Source of the DNA: Blastocladiella emersonii ATCC 22665
Taxonomy: Eukaryota > Blastocladiomycota > Blastocladiomycetes > Blastocladiales > Blastocladiaceae
Length of the DNA: 64,000 nucleotides
NCBI GenBank assembly: GCA_025594325.1
Contig: JANHCV010000007.1
Coordinates: 248,001-312,000, forward strand
Direction: 5' to 3'
Part shown: piece after piece, positions 43,508 through 53,130 of the stretch
How positions within the stretch are numbered: position 1 is the stretch's first letter
Layout: every line of letters begins with the position of its first letter
The notes under the pieces: model-generated
The model's input: only the letters and a program-made list of their open reading frames with translations
Database searches by the model: none
What the model was told of the DNA's origin: nothing
Translations under genes and position numbers: made by a program

Positions 43508-45638
43508 ATACGACGATACGACTTGCTGCATCTGCCATATTGTTACGCGCCCGTGCCCAGCGCAACCTGTCGACCAAAGTCATGCATCCGGAGCTCGTCC
43601 GCAGGATTCTCAGCAACGGGCGCTCGTTGCATCCGCCGATTTCGGGGCAATCTAAGATCAGCGCGCTTCTCAGCAGCGAGTCTCGACCTGTGCCAACTTC
43701 AATGCTGCATGCCAAAGCACAGGAACTGCTATTGTACGGCGTGAATGACCACTGTGCCGGCAGTCATTGGCCTTTTGCTGACGCCCAGTCTTTCGAACTG
43801 CTTCTCGTGGCGGCGCGCCGCGCCAAGAACGTTTCGACAGAGGCCCGCTTACTGCTGCGTGCGCTCGAAGAACCTAGCTGGCCTGCTTTCGCCAAGGATC
43901 CCGGGCTTATTCAAAAACTTGCCACCCGCGTTCCCCATCTTGTGCGAAAGCTTCCGGACACTGACCATCTTGACCGAGCCGAGGAGCTCCTTTTCGCATT
44001 CGGCGCGTTTGGACAGCCAGTTCACCTGTCCGGTTTGGAAGTTGTCGTGGACCGGCACTTGACCGCGGGACGCCTCTCGAAGGCTTCGTTCCTGCTTTTT
44101 CGCGCACGTGGTCGGCTTCGCGAGGATCTCCCTCCATTGATACACATGCTTTCTCCCCGAGTTCTCGCTGCCCAGGGAAACACACGCGACATCGTTCATT
44201 CCCATGACGAGCTGCATACCTCTGGTGCCTCCGTGGACGCCAAGTATTATTCTACCGTCATTGAGCTGCTCACCAAGGCGTCGATAGAGGCGAAGCCGCC
44301 GTGCAAAAACTTGCTTGCCAGTGCTGGCCGTATCCATGCCGAGATGTGTGACGCAGGGTTTTCTCTTTTCGTGACCGTCGCCGTGGCCTTGCATCGCGCT
44401 GCGATGGAGGCCGACGATCCAGCGCTTTCCGTTGCAATCTCCAATGTTCTTCTGTGCCCTCAACGCCCGGTCGCGCTTCATTCTTGTTCGAGCTCAACTG
44501 ACACGCTTACCGTGCCGTCCGAGCCCAAAAGATTGCGCGATGCCAATTCTGCAACGTTGCCCGCGGCACTTCCATTGATTCTGGAGCTTTATTTCGCGCA
44601 GAGCTCCCCTATGGCGGCTTCAAGGGGCGCACCTTTGCAGTGGAACGTGTCCCGCAATCGTAAGCTGGCCAACGTGTCGCGTGACCGTAGACTGATCATG
44701 CTTGTCGGTTCGGAAGGAACTCTCCCAATTACGCCATACTATCGTATTCTCGACGCCAAATCGTCACTCACTGGCAAGAGAAAAGGAGGAGGTCAATCTC
44801 GAGACTTGGCCACGGTCTATTTCGAGCATCGGCTCTCATGTATAGGGCTCGCGCTCTGCCCCCCGAAGCTCGACCCTGTCCACAACGCGCACTTGGTCGT
44901 GTTGGACATTCTCGACACATTTGGCTCAAAAAATTGCCAATCTACCACTGGACAGCTCTAATTAGCACCATCCACCGCTACATGCCCAGAACCGATCCCG
45001 CGACCCTCACCCTCCAGAGTCAAGTTCATCGGACGGCCGTTTCACAGGTTGGACTTGGTCGTGACTTGCGGTTGACAAGTGCTTACCTCACTACACTCCT
45101 CAAGGCGCTTTCACACATCTTGTCCGAGTGTAATGCGAAATGCGATCCGGTCGTTGCGATCCTGAACCACTGGGTTTTCTTTGACCGAGACGCACCAGTT
45201 TGCTTGCCTTGGGTTGCTCGGACTGATCCGTGGCTCGGTGACGCGTCCGAAGCTGGGCAGCGCGCCTTGGTTGACACCATGTGGCGGCAGCGGACGCTTT
45301 CGGTTGCTGCGGACTCGATTGGCTTTGCTGGCCGGCAGGATTTGCTCGAGCGCCTGGTCAAGGAACTTCTTGCGGGCGGACCGAACCGCAGCAACCTGGC
45401 CACTCTCACCGAGACGAACACATGGACTTCGCTCGCAGAAGCCGCGATCCGCCTTGGCGACGGTGAACTCGCTCTGAAGTGCGCGACCGAGCACCGTAAG
45501 CAGGCCGGAGTTCTTCCCGACGAGAAACTCGTTCGAACGGTTGAGAGCATGATCGGCGCGCACAGGCCAGAGCTCAAATCGATGCTCAAGTCGAAGGAGT
45601 TCAAGGCCTTGAAGCGCGAGGTCGAAGCGGCTTCCTAG
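43504..45638 (+). pseudogene. PPR-like repeat protein, type B', frameshifted at an A run
   Basis: The start MNTTIRLAASAILLRARAQ matches the type B presequence. Frame 1 is open to 44961; family homology then continues in another frame to 45638 (YHWTALISTIHRYM, DAPVCLPWV, LSVAADSIGFAGRQDLLERL, LAEAAIRLGDGELALKC). The switch lies at the six-A run 44928-44933: one base more would keep frame. A segment at about residues 345-440 has no counterpart in the intact type B gene at 3077-4933 and looks unrelated, so a second lesion or an unrecognised intron is possible there. Codon and sequence conservation on both sides of the shift argues that the event is recent, or that it is a sequencing error. Unaltered, the product would be 486 residues, without the C-terminal family domain. 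Confidence 0.7.
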
Positions 45639-45789
45639 CTTTCTTCTTCATATACTTGTTCTATATGATTCTTGGTTTTCACTGTCGCTAGGTAGTGAGA
45701 GTGATGCAGCCCTGTCTAAGCCGTGTCGGCGGCGTTTCGGGTGGCGTCGAGATGAACGGCGCGTCCTCCTCGCTCCCCGGCCGACTCCC

Positions 45790-45810
45790 ATGAAACGCTC
45801 ACTTCCATGA
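45790..45810 (+). promoter_or_regulatory. Upstream ORF MKRSLP overlapping the B'' start (ATGA)
   Basis: Same six-codon upstream ORF with TGA overlapping ATG 45807. The upstream leader (AAGCCGTGTCGGCGGCG, GAGATGAACGGCGCG, GCCGACTCCCATGAA) also matches the leader of the gene at 4933. Confidence 0.6.
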
Positions 45811-47692
45811 ACACGATGCTACGACTTGCTGCAAATGTCATTCGGTTGCGCGCCCGTGCTCCGGTGCACCGCACAGTCAACCACTCGGCGGGTCGCGCGA
45901 TCGGCTCGGTCCCACAGCCCAAGCTTGGCCCACTTGGACGGAGCTTGCATACCCCGCTGCCACGTGCTAATCTGCGAAAGCTCGAGAAGCTTCGTAAACG
46001 TTGTCAAGCGTTTCTGGATTCTGGCGAACTTGACGAAGTCCGCTCGCTGCTATCGGACGCACACTCTCAAGGCAACTTTGTCAAGTCAGTCGCGCAACCC
46101 GAATTTTGCGAATTCCTTCTTGACGCGGCGTGCCAGGCCGAAGGTGCCTCAAGGCAATTGTCGCACCTCCGAGCGGCAGTCCAGGTGGTAATGCGTTCTC
46201 AACCCGCGGACGTTGAGTTTGCGTCACGCCTCGCTACTCGCGTCCCTAGTCTCGTAGACACCCTCGTCATTGAGCGTCGCCTTGACGCTGCCGGCGACGC
46301 GCTCGCGCTACTTCCGGGGCTTCAGAAGCCGATTGACATGCAGTGCTTCAAGCTTATCGCCAATCAGCACTTTGCTCTCAGAGAACGCAGGACTCTCGAG
46401 GACGTTATTCTTCGTCTGTTTTCGTCCGAGCCTGAGAATTGGCCCTCGCTGGCTTGCACGCTTCTTGCCCGCGAGCGCATTTTCCGTGGAGCCACTACCA
46501 TTTTTCCACCGTATCACAGGCAAATGATTGAATCGAAGGCCGCCTTGGACATGCAGTACTACAACACGACCATCGAGCTGCTGTCAAAGTTCTCTGTGGC
46601 GGTGAACCCGCCGTGTGACGATTACCTTCGCACCGCGCTCGCAGTTCACGCGGACATGCGCATCGCAGGCTTTTCGCTTACCCAGATTACCACTGTGGCC
46701 TTGAAGCGTGCAGCGGCACAGGTTTACGACCCTGAGCTGCTGGCAGCTTTATATGACGTTGTTCGACTTGCTCCAACTCCGAGTTTTGCAAAATCAGTCC
46801 CGCGGCCGACTCGCAAGCCGGCGTCCTTCAGCTCCGAGTCTGACGCTGTGCGTTCTGTGCTGAAGGATCTCGCGTCGAACTCAGACGCTGATCCTGACCT
46901 GGTGTACGAGCGCATGTTGAACATCATCCACTTGTACGGCCCGACGACGCTTTCACTTCGTCATTGGTGCGGACTTGTCACGGCCATTCACCGCCGACTA
47001 GACAAAGCTGATCCTGGGACGATTGAGCTACTCTGTCGGGTCCACTTGACAGTGCTAATTGAGGTCGGCCTTGGTCGTGACTTGTCGGATACGAGCGCCT
47101 ACCTTACTGGACTCTTGATGGCCCTTTCGCACATATTTGATGCCCGCCGGACTCACAACGTAGCAGTCATCCCAGACTTCAATTGCTACCCGATCATCGC
47201 CATGATTGAACAGTACATATTCTTTGAAGATCGTCCCTTCAATTTATGCCCCCCCCCTGGGCGCACACGTGGGATGTTGCCTGGCACGGCGATCAATCTG
47301 AGGAAGGCCGTCGCGCCTTCGTCGACGCGATGTGGCGGCCTCAAGCGCTTTCCGTTGCTGCTGACGCGATCGGCTTCTCTGGCCACCGTGACTTGCTCCA
47401 GCGCCTGGTCAAGGAGATTCTCAAGGGCGGACCGAATCAAAGAGACCTGGCCACTATCACGCAAACAAATACGTGGACCTCGCTCACAGAGGCGGCCCTA
47501 CGCGTTGGCCTCGGCCAGTTGGCGCTCAAGTGCGCGACCGAGTACCGCGAGCGGGCCGGAGTCCCGCCTGACGTCAAGCTGATTCGCACGGTCAAGAGCA
47601 TGATCGGAGCGCGGGACAACAAGAAGCTCAAGTGGGTGCTTGAGGCCCCTGAGTTCGTGGACTTGGAGCGCCGAGTCAGGACGGCTTCCTGA
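45807..47692 (+). pseudogene. PPR-like repeat protein, type B'', frameshifted at a C run
   Basis: The start MNTMLRLAANVIRLRARAP is nearly identical to the gene at 4933. The frame runs through the repeats (MQYYNTTIELLSKFS, LSLRHWCGLVTAIHRRL) to FFEDRPFNLCPP at the nine-C run 47249-47257. There it leaves the family sequence; homology resumes in another frame (AFVDAMWRPQALSVAADAIG, ITQTNTWTSLTEAALRVG) to 47692. Family members read CPPW here, which needs seven or ten C. As read, the frame ends at 47582 with an unrelated tail of about 110 residues. It is followed 208 bp later by the type A' gene, repeating the B-then-A order of the left cluster. Real frameshift and homopolymer sequencing error are both possible. 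Confidence 0.72.
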
Positions 47693-47900
47693 CTTGCGCC
47701 GCCTTTGGATTTGGTTTATGTACCATTAATGTACCATTTCATACACCCTTCAATGCACGCTCCTCTCTCCAGTGCGCGATCTCGCCGGATGGCGTGATAA
47801 GTGATCGGCGCGTCTCCCACGTGAGTGGCGGCATCAGCTGTGCTGATCAACTCGGGCGCATTCACGCTCTCCGCACATGTAGACCAGCACACACCCTGCC
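47693..47900 (+). promoter_or_regulatory. Type A' promoter and leader
   Basis: 208 bp that share ordered blocks with 2870-3076 (minus): AAGTGATCGGCGCGTC, CCCACGTGAGTGGCG, GATCAACTCGGGCGCA, CCGCACATGTAGACC, CACACCCTGCC. Spacing of the last two to the ATG is identical in both copies. Confidence 0.55.
47877..47882 (+). promoter_or_regulatory. Start-stop upstream ORF (ATG-TAG) of type A' gene
   Basis: ATG immediately followed by TAG, 24 nt before the ATG at 47901; same position as in the left copy (2893-2888). Confidence 0.5.
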
Positions 47901-50900
47901 ATGTATTCAATGTTACGACTTGCTGCATTTGTCAGGCGAGGCCGCACTGCTATCGTCCCGCGGGTCGCCACCATGTCATCTCGAAGCGGCCTAGGCACCG
48001 CGGCGTTGGAGTTTGCTGGCCCGCCGACACCGGGCCGTGGGTCGAAGCGCCTTACCTCTCGTTCTTCGACAGCCAAACCGCAGTCGACTACGCCATCGCA
48101 ATCGCACGAGCGGCCGCGACAAACCCGTCTCACCTACTTGACGCAGTTCGCGCCAAACGCTTCGCCGTACGACGTAACTCCTGCGGAAAAATTACAGCTC
48201 TCAGTGACCAAGCCCAAACCTGCAAAGCCCTCGCCTTCACCCGCTCCTTCGCCCGTTCCTTCGCCCGCTCCTTTGCCCGCTCCTTTGCCCCCGCAGTCGC
48301 AGCCGATCCCGGCTCTCAAACCCAAAGCGATCAAGGTCAACGTTGCTGCCGCTTCCGGACCGAAGCCGCCCATTGCTTCATCTTCTGCGCCGCCGCCGGA
48401 GCCGCGGGCCCCGGTCGAACCTCTCTCCAAACGGGCCGCTGAACGCCAACGACGCGACAAAGTAGCTGCAGCCGCGGTGGCCAAAGCTTCCCCCGACCCG
48501 AACTCGGCGGAACCTAAACCCGCCCTTCCTCCCGCAAGCAGTGCTGCGGCAACGACGCCTCGCGGCGTGATTCATAAGGCCGCCGTTGGCGAACGGGCTC
48601 CCTCAGTCAAATCGCGCGCGTCGGCGGAAGCGGCCAAATCCAAGCGACTTGCTGCCGAGAAGCGCGCCAAGGTCAAGGCCGAGGCCAAAGCCCGTAAGGC
48701 TGCGGCGGCAGCGGCACGTCGCGCCGAGGAGGAGGCTGCAGCCAAAAGGCTTGCCGAAGCCAAGGCGGTTGCGGAAGCCGCAGCAGCCAAAAAACGCGCC
48801 GAGTACGAGGCTGCTCGCAAGCTCGCCGAAGAGGAAGCAGCGAAGCGCGCCAAGCTATCCCCGATCCCGCGCGCCGAAGCTTCCGTCCTTGCGGGTGACG
48901 CGCAAATGTTCCGCGACGCGGTACGCGAAGCCAATTGGGATAAAGTTGACGTCTTCTCCGCCAAAAAGGTCAAGCCGCTACTTTCGCTTCTCGCTGCGCT
49001 TCCCTCAATCAAATCCAAGTCCGACGACCCGAGTTCGGTGTGGTGCGAGGGTATTCGCTCGCTTGTTCGCGGACTCCAACGCATCCCGCGACTGCACGAC
49101 CTCTTTTACGATCACGAGGCCGCGCTGTCGTCGTTTTGCGTGGGCACCTCGCGGCGCGACGTCGAGGAGAGCGATGCCGAATTCCTCGTTTCGCTTCTTG
49201 ACCCGGCATGGGCGCCTGTCGATGCGATCGTCGCTGTCATTCGTGTCTGTGGCCAAGTCCGCCGGATCGACGAAGTTCAGCGCCTCGGCCAGCTGCCCGG
49301 GGTCCCTCGTTACCCGGTGATCGGGATTCTTGCTGCCTACTACACTCAGCGTGGCGATCTTGCTTGGGTTCGCGCGCTGCACACGGAGGCCGTGGACCGC
49401 GGCTTCATCGAGCGGCCGTACGCCGACCTGAACTTCAACCAGCTGCTTCTCGAGGCTGCAACGAATGCTCAAGATCTGGATGCGGAGGCTGCCTTCGTGG
49501 AGGGCATGGTCGAGGATTTCGCGGCTAACTCGCAGCCTTTGGCTTCTGCAACTGCTTCTGAGCCTGCGGCGCCCCGTGCTCCCGAGTTTCTGGTCAAGCG
49601 CATCACGAAGGTGGCGCAGGAGCTTGTCACGAAGCTCTACCTTGGCGATGCCGAACGTATCCACTCGCTTCGTGGCAAGCTCGGTCTTCCGCCACTCGGC
49701 CACTTCATCTGCCTGATTGCGCAGCGTCATTATTCGCAGGGTCGTCCCGAGTCGGCGCTAGCGCTCATTGGTCAGTACGGCGATGATACCGCCCAGTGGA
49801 ATGCGGGCGTTACTGAAATTTTTATCCGCGCGCTTGGCGCTCTTGGGCAGTACGACGCGGTCATCGATGCGCACACCACTTTCCGTGGACTCGAAGACGG
49901 ACGCTTGCTCGACGGATGGTACTATAGTACGTTGATCATCACTCTTTCGAACGCGGCGACTTCGGGACCGCAGCCCCGTGTCGACTACTTGCACGCAGCG
50001 CTTGATTTTCACCAAGAAATGCTTCAGCGCGGCACCCCGACACCTCCAATCGTCACTTCTGCGCTGCAGCGTGCCGCCACGAAGTTCCGCGACCTTGCCG
50101 TCCAGGGTCGTGTGCACGAAGCGCTTCACGCGACACCTGCGAGCCGGAGACGGAAAAATCGAGCTGATGCGGCTTCGGATCGGCCCCAAAGCCCCGCTGA
50201 CCCGCCCAAGGCTTCCGAGGTGCTTGCCGTGTTTGCCAGGGATATCGACCCGCTTCTCGAACCCGGTTTGCGCGCCAATGTGCCACTTGCAGTCGTCCGT
50301 ACACTCGCGCTCATGGACGAGCACGGTGACCAGAGCATCCCGCTGCCGCTGTGGAACGCGCTCGCGACGGGGGTGCGCCGCTGCATGGACAACACGGACC
50401 CCGAGACGCTTGAGCTTCTCGGCCGGCTGCACGAGACGGTCATTTTCCGCGTCGGGATCGGCCGCGAACCGCGTACGACCACCGCCTACTTGTGCGGGAT
50501 CATGGCGGCCCTCTCGCATGTCTCGTCTCGGCAGAACGTGTCTGACGACGCCATCATCGCAATGCTGCGCAAGTGGATCTTCTTTGACTCGGACGTGCCC
50601 GCGTGCCCGCCTTGGGTGAGCGAGAACGAGCCGTGGCACGGCAGGAACACGGAAGCCGACCGACGCGACTTTGCTTGGGCAATGTGGACGCAGCAGTCGC
50701 TCTCCGTCGCCGCCGACTCGATCGGGTTCGCCGACCGCCACGACCTGCTCCTGCGCCTCATCGACCTGATCTTCGCGGGCGGCCCGCACGGCGTCAACTT
50801 CGCCATGCTTACCAACGCCAACGTGTGGACGTCGCTCGCTGAAGCTGCGATTCGACTCGGCGACGGCGAACTCGCGCTCAAGTGCGTCACCGACCACCGC

Positions 50901-51056
50901 ATCCGCGCGGGCGCGCCCGTCGACGCCAAGATGGCGAACGCGTTGGAAACCATGGTCAAGAACCGCATGTCCATGTACGCGTGGATGCTCAAGGACCCGC
51001 GGTACCTCGCCCTGCAGCGCGAGTACCAGGAGCAGCAGCGACGCGCCAGCGTGTGA
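47901..51056 (+). CDS. Mitochondrial PPR-like repeat protein, type A', intact
   Basis: A continuous 1051-residue frame. The N-terminus MYSMLRLAAFVRRGR is identical to the left type A copy for 15 residues and reads as a mitochondrial presequence. Residues about 105-150 are a Pro/Ser/Ala repeat (SPAPSPVPSPAPLPAPLP). About 200-310 is an Ala/Lys/Glu-rich long helix (EEEAAAKRLAEAKAVAEAAA). About 315-760 holds PPR-like helical pairs (VIDAHTTFRGLEDG, GWYYSTLIITLSNAA). About 800-1051 is the family C-terminal domain (PACPPWVSENEPWHGR, LSVAADSIGFADRHDLLLRL, TNANVWTSLAEAAIRLGDG). It is the only complete type A gene in the window. Role inferred: organellar RNA metabolism. Last of a tandem of three plus-strand family members. 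Confidence 0.82.
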   Translation: MYSMLRLAAFVRRGRTAIVPRVATMSSRSGLGTAALEFAGPPTPGRGSKRLTSRSSTAKPQSTTPSQSHERPRQTRLTYLTQFAPNASPYDVTPAEKLQLSVTKPKPAKPSPSPAPSPVPSPAPLPAPLPPQSQPIPALKPKAIKVNVAAASGPKPPIASSSAPPPEPRAPVEPLSKRAAERQRRDKVAAAAVAKASPDPNSAEPKPALPPASSAAATTPRGVIHKAAVGERAPSVKSRASAEAAKSKRLAAEKRAKVKAEAKARKAAAAAARRAEEEAAAKRLAEAKAVAEAAAAKKRAEYEAARKLAEEEAAKRAKLSPIPRAEASVLAGDAQMFRDAVREANWDKVDVFSAKKVKPLLSLLAALPSIKSKSDDPSSVWCEGIRSLVRGLQRIPRLHDLFYDHEAALSSFCVGTSRRDVEESDAEFLVSLLDPAWAPVDAIVAVIRVCGQVRRIDEVQRLGQLPGVPRYPVIGILAAYYTQRGDLAWVRALHTEAVDRGFIERPYADLNFNQLLLEAATNAQDLDAEAAFVEGMVEDFAANSQPLASATASEPAAPRAPEFLVKRITKVAQELVTKLYLGDAERIHSLRGKLGLPPLGHFICLIAQRHYSQGRPESALALIGQYGDDTAQWNAGVTEIFIRALGALGQYDAVIDAHTTFRGLEDGRLLDGWYYSTLIITLSNAATSGPQPRVDYLHAALDFHQEMLQRGTPTPPIVTSALQRAATKFRDLAVQGRVHEALHATPASRRRKNRADAASDRPQSPADPPKASEVLAVFARDIDPLLEPGLRANVPLAVVRTLALMDEHGDQSIPLPLWNALATGVRRCMDNTDPETLELLGRLHETVIFRVGIGREPRTTTAYLCGIMAALSHVSSRQNVSDDAIIAMLRKWIFFDSDVPACPPWVSENEPWHGRNTEADRRDFAWAMWTQQSLSVAADSIGFADRHDLLLRLIDLIFAGGPHGVNFAMLTNANVWTSLAEAAIRLGDGELALKCVTDHRIRAGAPVDAKMANALETMVKNRMSMYAWMLKDPRYLALQREYQEQQRRASV
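48235..48297 (+). repeat. Pro/Ser/Ala coding repeat in type A' gene
   Basis: Imperfect 12-bp units encoding SPAP/SPVP/LPAP in succession; absent from the left type A copy, so the region is expanding in one paralogue only. Confidence 0.6.
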
Positions 51057-51374
51057 GCAGGTTTGAATGTTGATTGGTATATACAACGCGTTTTCTAGTC
51101 CCGACACCCATTAGTTTCTCTTCTAGGGGAGTCCGCGAGACGCATGAGACGCGTCGCGAAATCGCGTGAGCCTCAGCTGACGCCGCTGCATTTCGGTGGC
51201 GGCGCCCAGGTGGGCCCACGCTGCCCCTTGTTCGGGATCACTGCAGGATCAGGATCAGGCGCCGCTGGCCGACGCCAACCGCGAACCCCTAACCCAGCGT
51301 TCTTCGCCCACTTCTCCCTCTTCCTCCTCCCTCTCGATCGGGTCTCTTGCACTCGAGGCACCACACTCCCTGCC
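51057..51374. other. Intergenic region
   Basis: 318 bp between the type A' stop and the LRR start. It holds the 22-bp module at 51148-51169, followed by CCTCAGCTGACG, and a pyrimidine-rich stretch before the ATG. Confidence 0.45.
51148..51169 (+). promoter_or_regulatory. 22-bp promoter module (LRR gene)
   Basis: GACGCG, 11 nt, CGTGA; same spacing as the modules at 53003, 56851, 60518 and 17715. It lies 206 bp before the LRR ATG. Confidence 0.5.
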
Positions 51375-52889
51375 ATGTCGACCTCGATATCGCCCGACTG
51401 CGCTGCCGTGACGCAGATCCGCTGGCGCGCGGACAAGCCGGCGGACCCCGACTGCTGCAAGTGGGCTGGGATCAAGTGCGAGCTGAACAAGGTCACCGAG
51501 CTCAACCAGGTCACCGAAATGTATGTTCGTGCTCTGCCGCGTGGAGCCCAACCTCGTCCACGGAAACTGACAGCGTGTTGATTCGTAGCAACCTCAACAA
51601 CAAGACGCTGAGCGGCCCGATCCCGCGCGATCTGGGCAAGCTGTCGGTGCTCAGGATCCTGTACGAGACTTGTAGGTTCTCGTCGGAGATCTCAGCTAAC
51701 GTGCTCCTGCACCGTAGGGCTCTGGGCGTCAACGAGCTAGGCGGGTCGATCCCGAGCGAGCTCGGCGACCTGCGTTACCTCGAAACTCTGTACGCTTGCT
51801 CACGAGAACGCTCTGTCGTGGGTTACCGACTCAACCTCGATCTGGCTCGTAGCGCGCTGGATCAGAACAAGCTGGGGGGCCAGATCCCCCGAGAGCTTGG
51901 GAACCTCGCGCGGCTCAAGGTCCTCGCTCTGTACAACAACATGCTGACTGGTGCCATCCCAACCGAGTTGGGCAATCTCGGGGCACTGGAGAATCTGTAC
52001 GTCTTGTCTCGGCCAACGGTGACGAGCGAGGAGAATGCTGACGCTCGGATCGTCGTAGCTCGCTCGAGTACAACTCGCTGTCCAAGTCGATCCCCGCCTC
52101 GTTTGGGAACCTCACCAAGGTCACCGACATGTACGTCGCCTTGCGTTTCACCTCTTGACCATCGACTACTGCTGACCAAACGCTGGTCCGCGCAGTTACC
52201 TCAACAACAACCGCCTGAGCGGCGAGATCCCGCGCGAGCTCGCCAAGCTGAAGCTCGAAAAGCTGTACGTTTCTGAACCGTGCGCTTGCTGATTGTGGAC
52301 AGCACTCTCACTCTTGCCAAGATAGGGTCGTCAAGCAAAACGCGCTGACGGGTCCGGTCGAGTACTTACCCGCCGTTTCGTACGTCGATCTCGCATTTCT
52401 TCTTGACCGCTGCGAGCTCAGCTGTCCTCGATCAACTGTAGGACTAATTGCGAGCTTGTCGGGACCGACGAGACCAACACCTTCTCGTGCTTCTCCGTCG
52501 CCATCAACAGCGGACCGTGCTACACCAACCTCAACGGTCGCATCCCAAGCGTCTGCCCGGTCGCGTCGGGGCTCCCCACCGCGACCCCAGCAGCCTCGTC
52601 CGTGTCTGCGTCCGAGTCGACGCTGCCGATCCACTGGATTGTCCTGCCCGCCGTGGCCCTGGTCGCGCTGTCTGGTGCAGTCTTCATTATGCGCAGACGG
52701 CGTAATGACGAGCGTCAGGACGCGCCTGCCAAGCCGACGCGTACCGCCGCGATGGTCGAGGCGGGCGTTATTCAGGCGTCCGCTCCCACTGTGTACGAGT
52801 ATCGTCCGAACCCCGCTTCCGTCGCCGTGGTCAACGACGACACGCTGTACCTCCCTGGCGGCCCCGCAGCTCCCACTCGCCAGAACTAG
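51375..52889 (+). CDS. Single-pass membrane leucine-rich-repeat protein
   Basis: Eight exons (358 residues): 51375-51520, 51589-51660, 51718-51789, 51853-51996, 52059-52130, 52196-52264, 52326-52379, 52442-52889. The seven introns are 57-68 bp, begin GTA and are all phase 2. Exon 1 encodes an LRR cap (DPDCCKWAGIKCELNKVTEL). Exons 2, 3 and 5 are exactly 72 nt, exon 4 is 144 nt and exon 6 is 69 nt, each encoding one (or two) 24-residue plant-type repeats with the LSGPIPRDLGKL pattern. Exon 8 gives a Cys-containing cap (TNCELVGTDE, SGPCYTNLNGRIPSVCP), a Ser/Ala stalk, a membrane span (WIVLPAVALVALSGAVFIM) and a basic tail of about 60 residues with no kinase. No signal peptide is evident in exon 1, so a 5' exon may be missing. 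Possible surface recognition or adhesion protein. Confidence 0.82.
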
Positions 52890-53002
52890 ATTGATATACA
52901 TGTTCGCGCATGCAGTGCCCGATTTGACGCTTGAAATGCATGAAATGCACACGTTGACAAAGTGAGAAAGGCTTTACAGAGAGACAAGTCCGCGAACCGA
53001 AA

Positions 53003-53024
53003 GACGCGTTCGGCTATCACATTT
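53003..53024 (+). promoter_or_regulatory. 22-bp promoter module (DUF4470-like gene 1)
   Basis: GACGCG, then TTCGGCTATCA, then CATTT; 107 bp before ATG 53131. Followed by AGGTGACGCGT. Confidence 0.5.
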
Positions 53025-53130
53025 AGCTCAGGTGACGCGTGGCGGGCGATCGGCGTTTTTGCGTTGGGGCGAGCAGACTTCGCTCGCTCGCTCCGCCCTC
53101 CCTCGCCCTGCCCTCGTCCGCCTCGCTACC

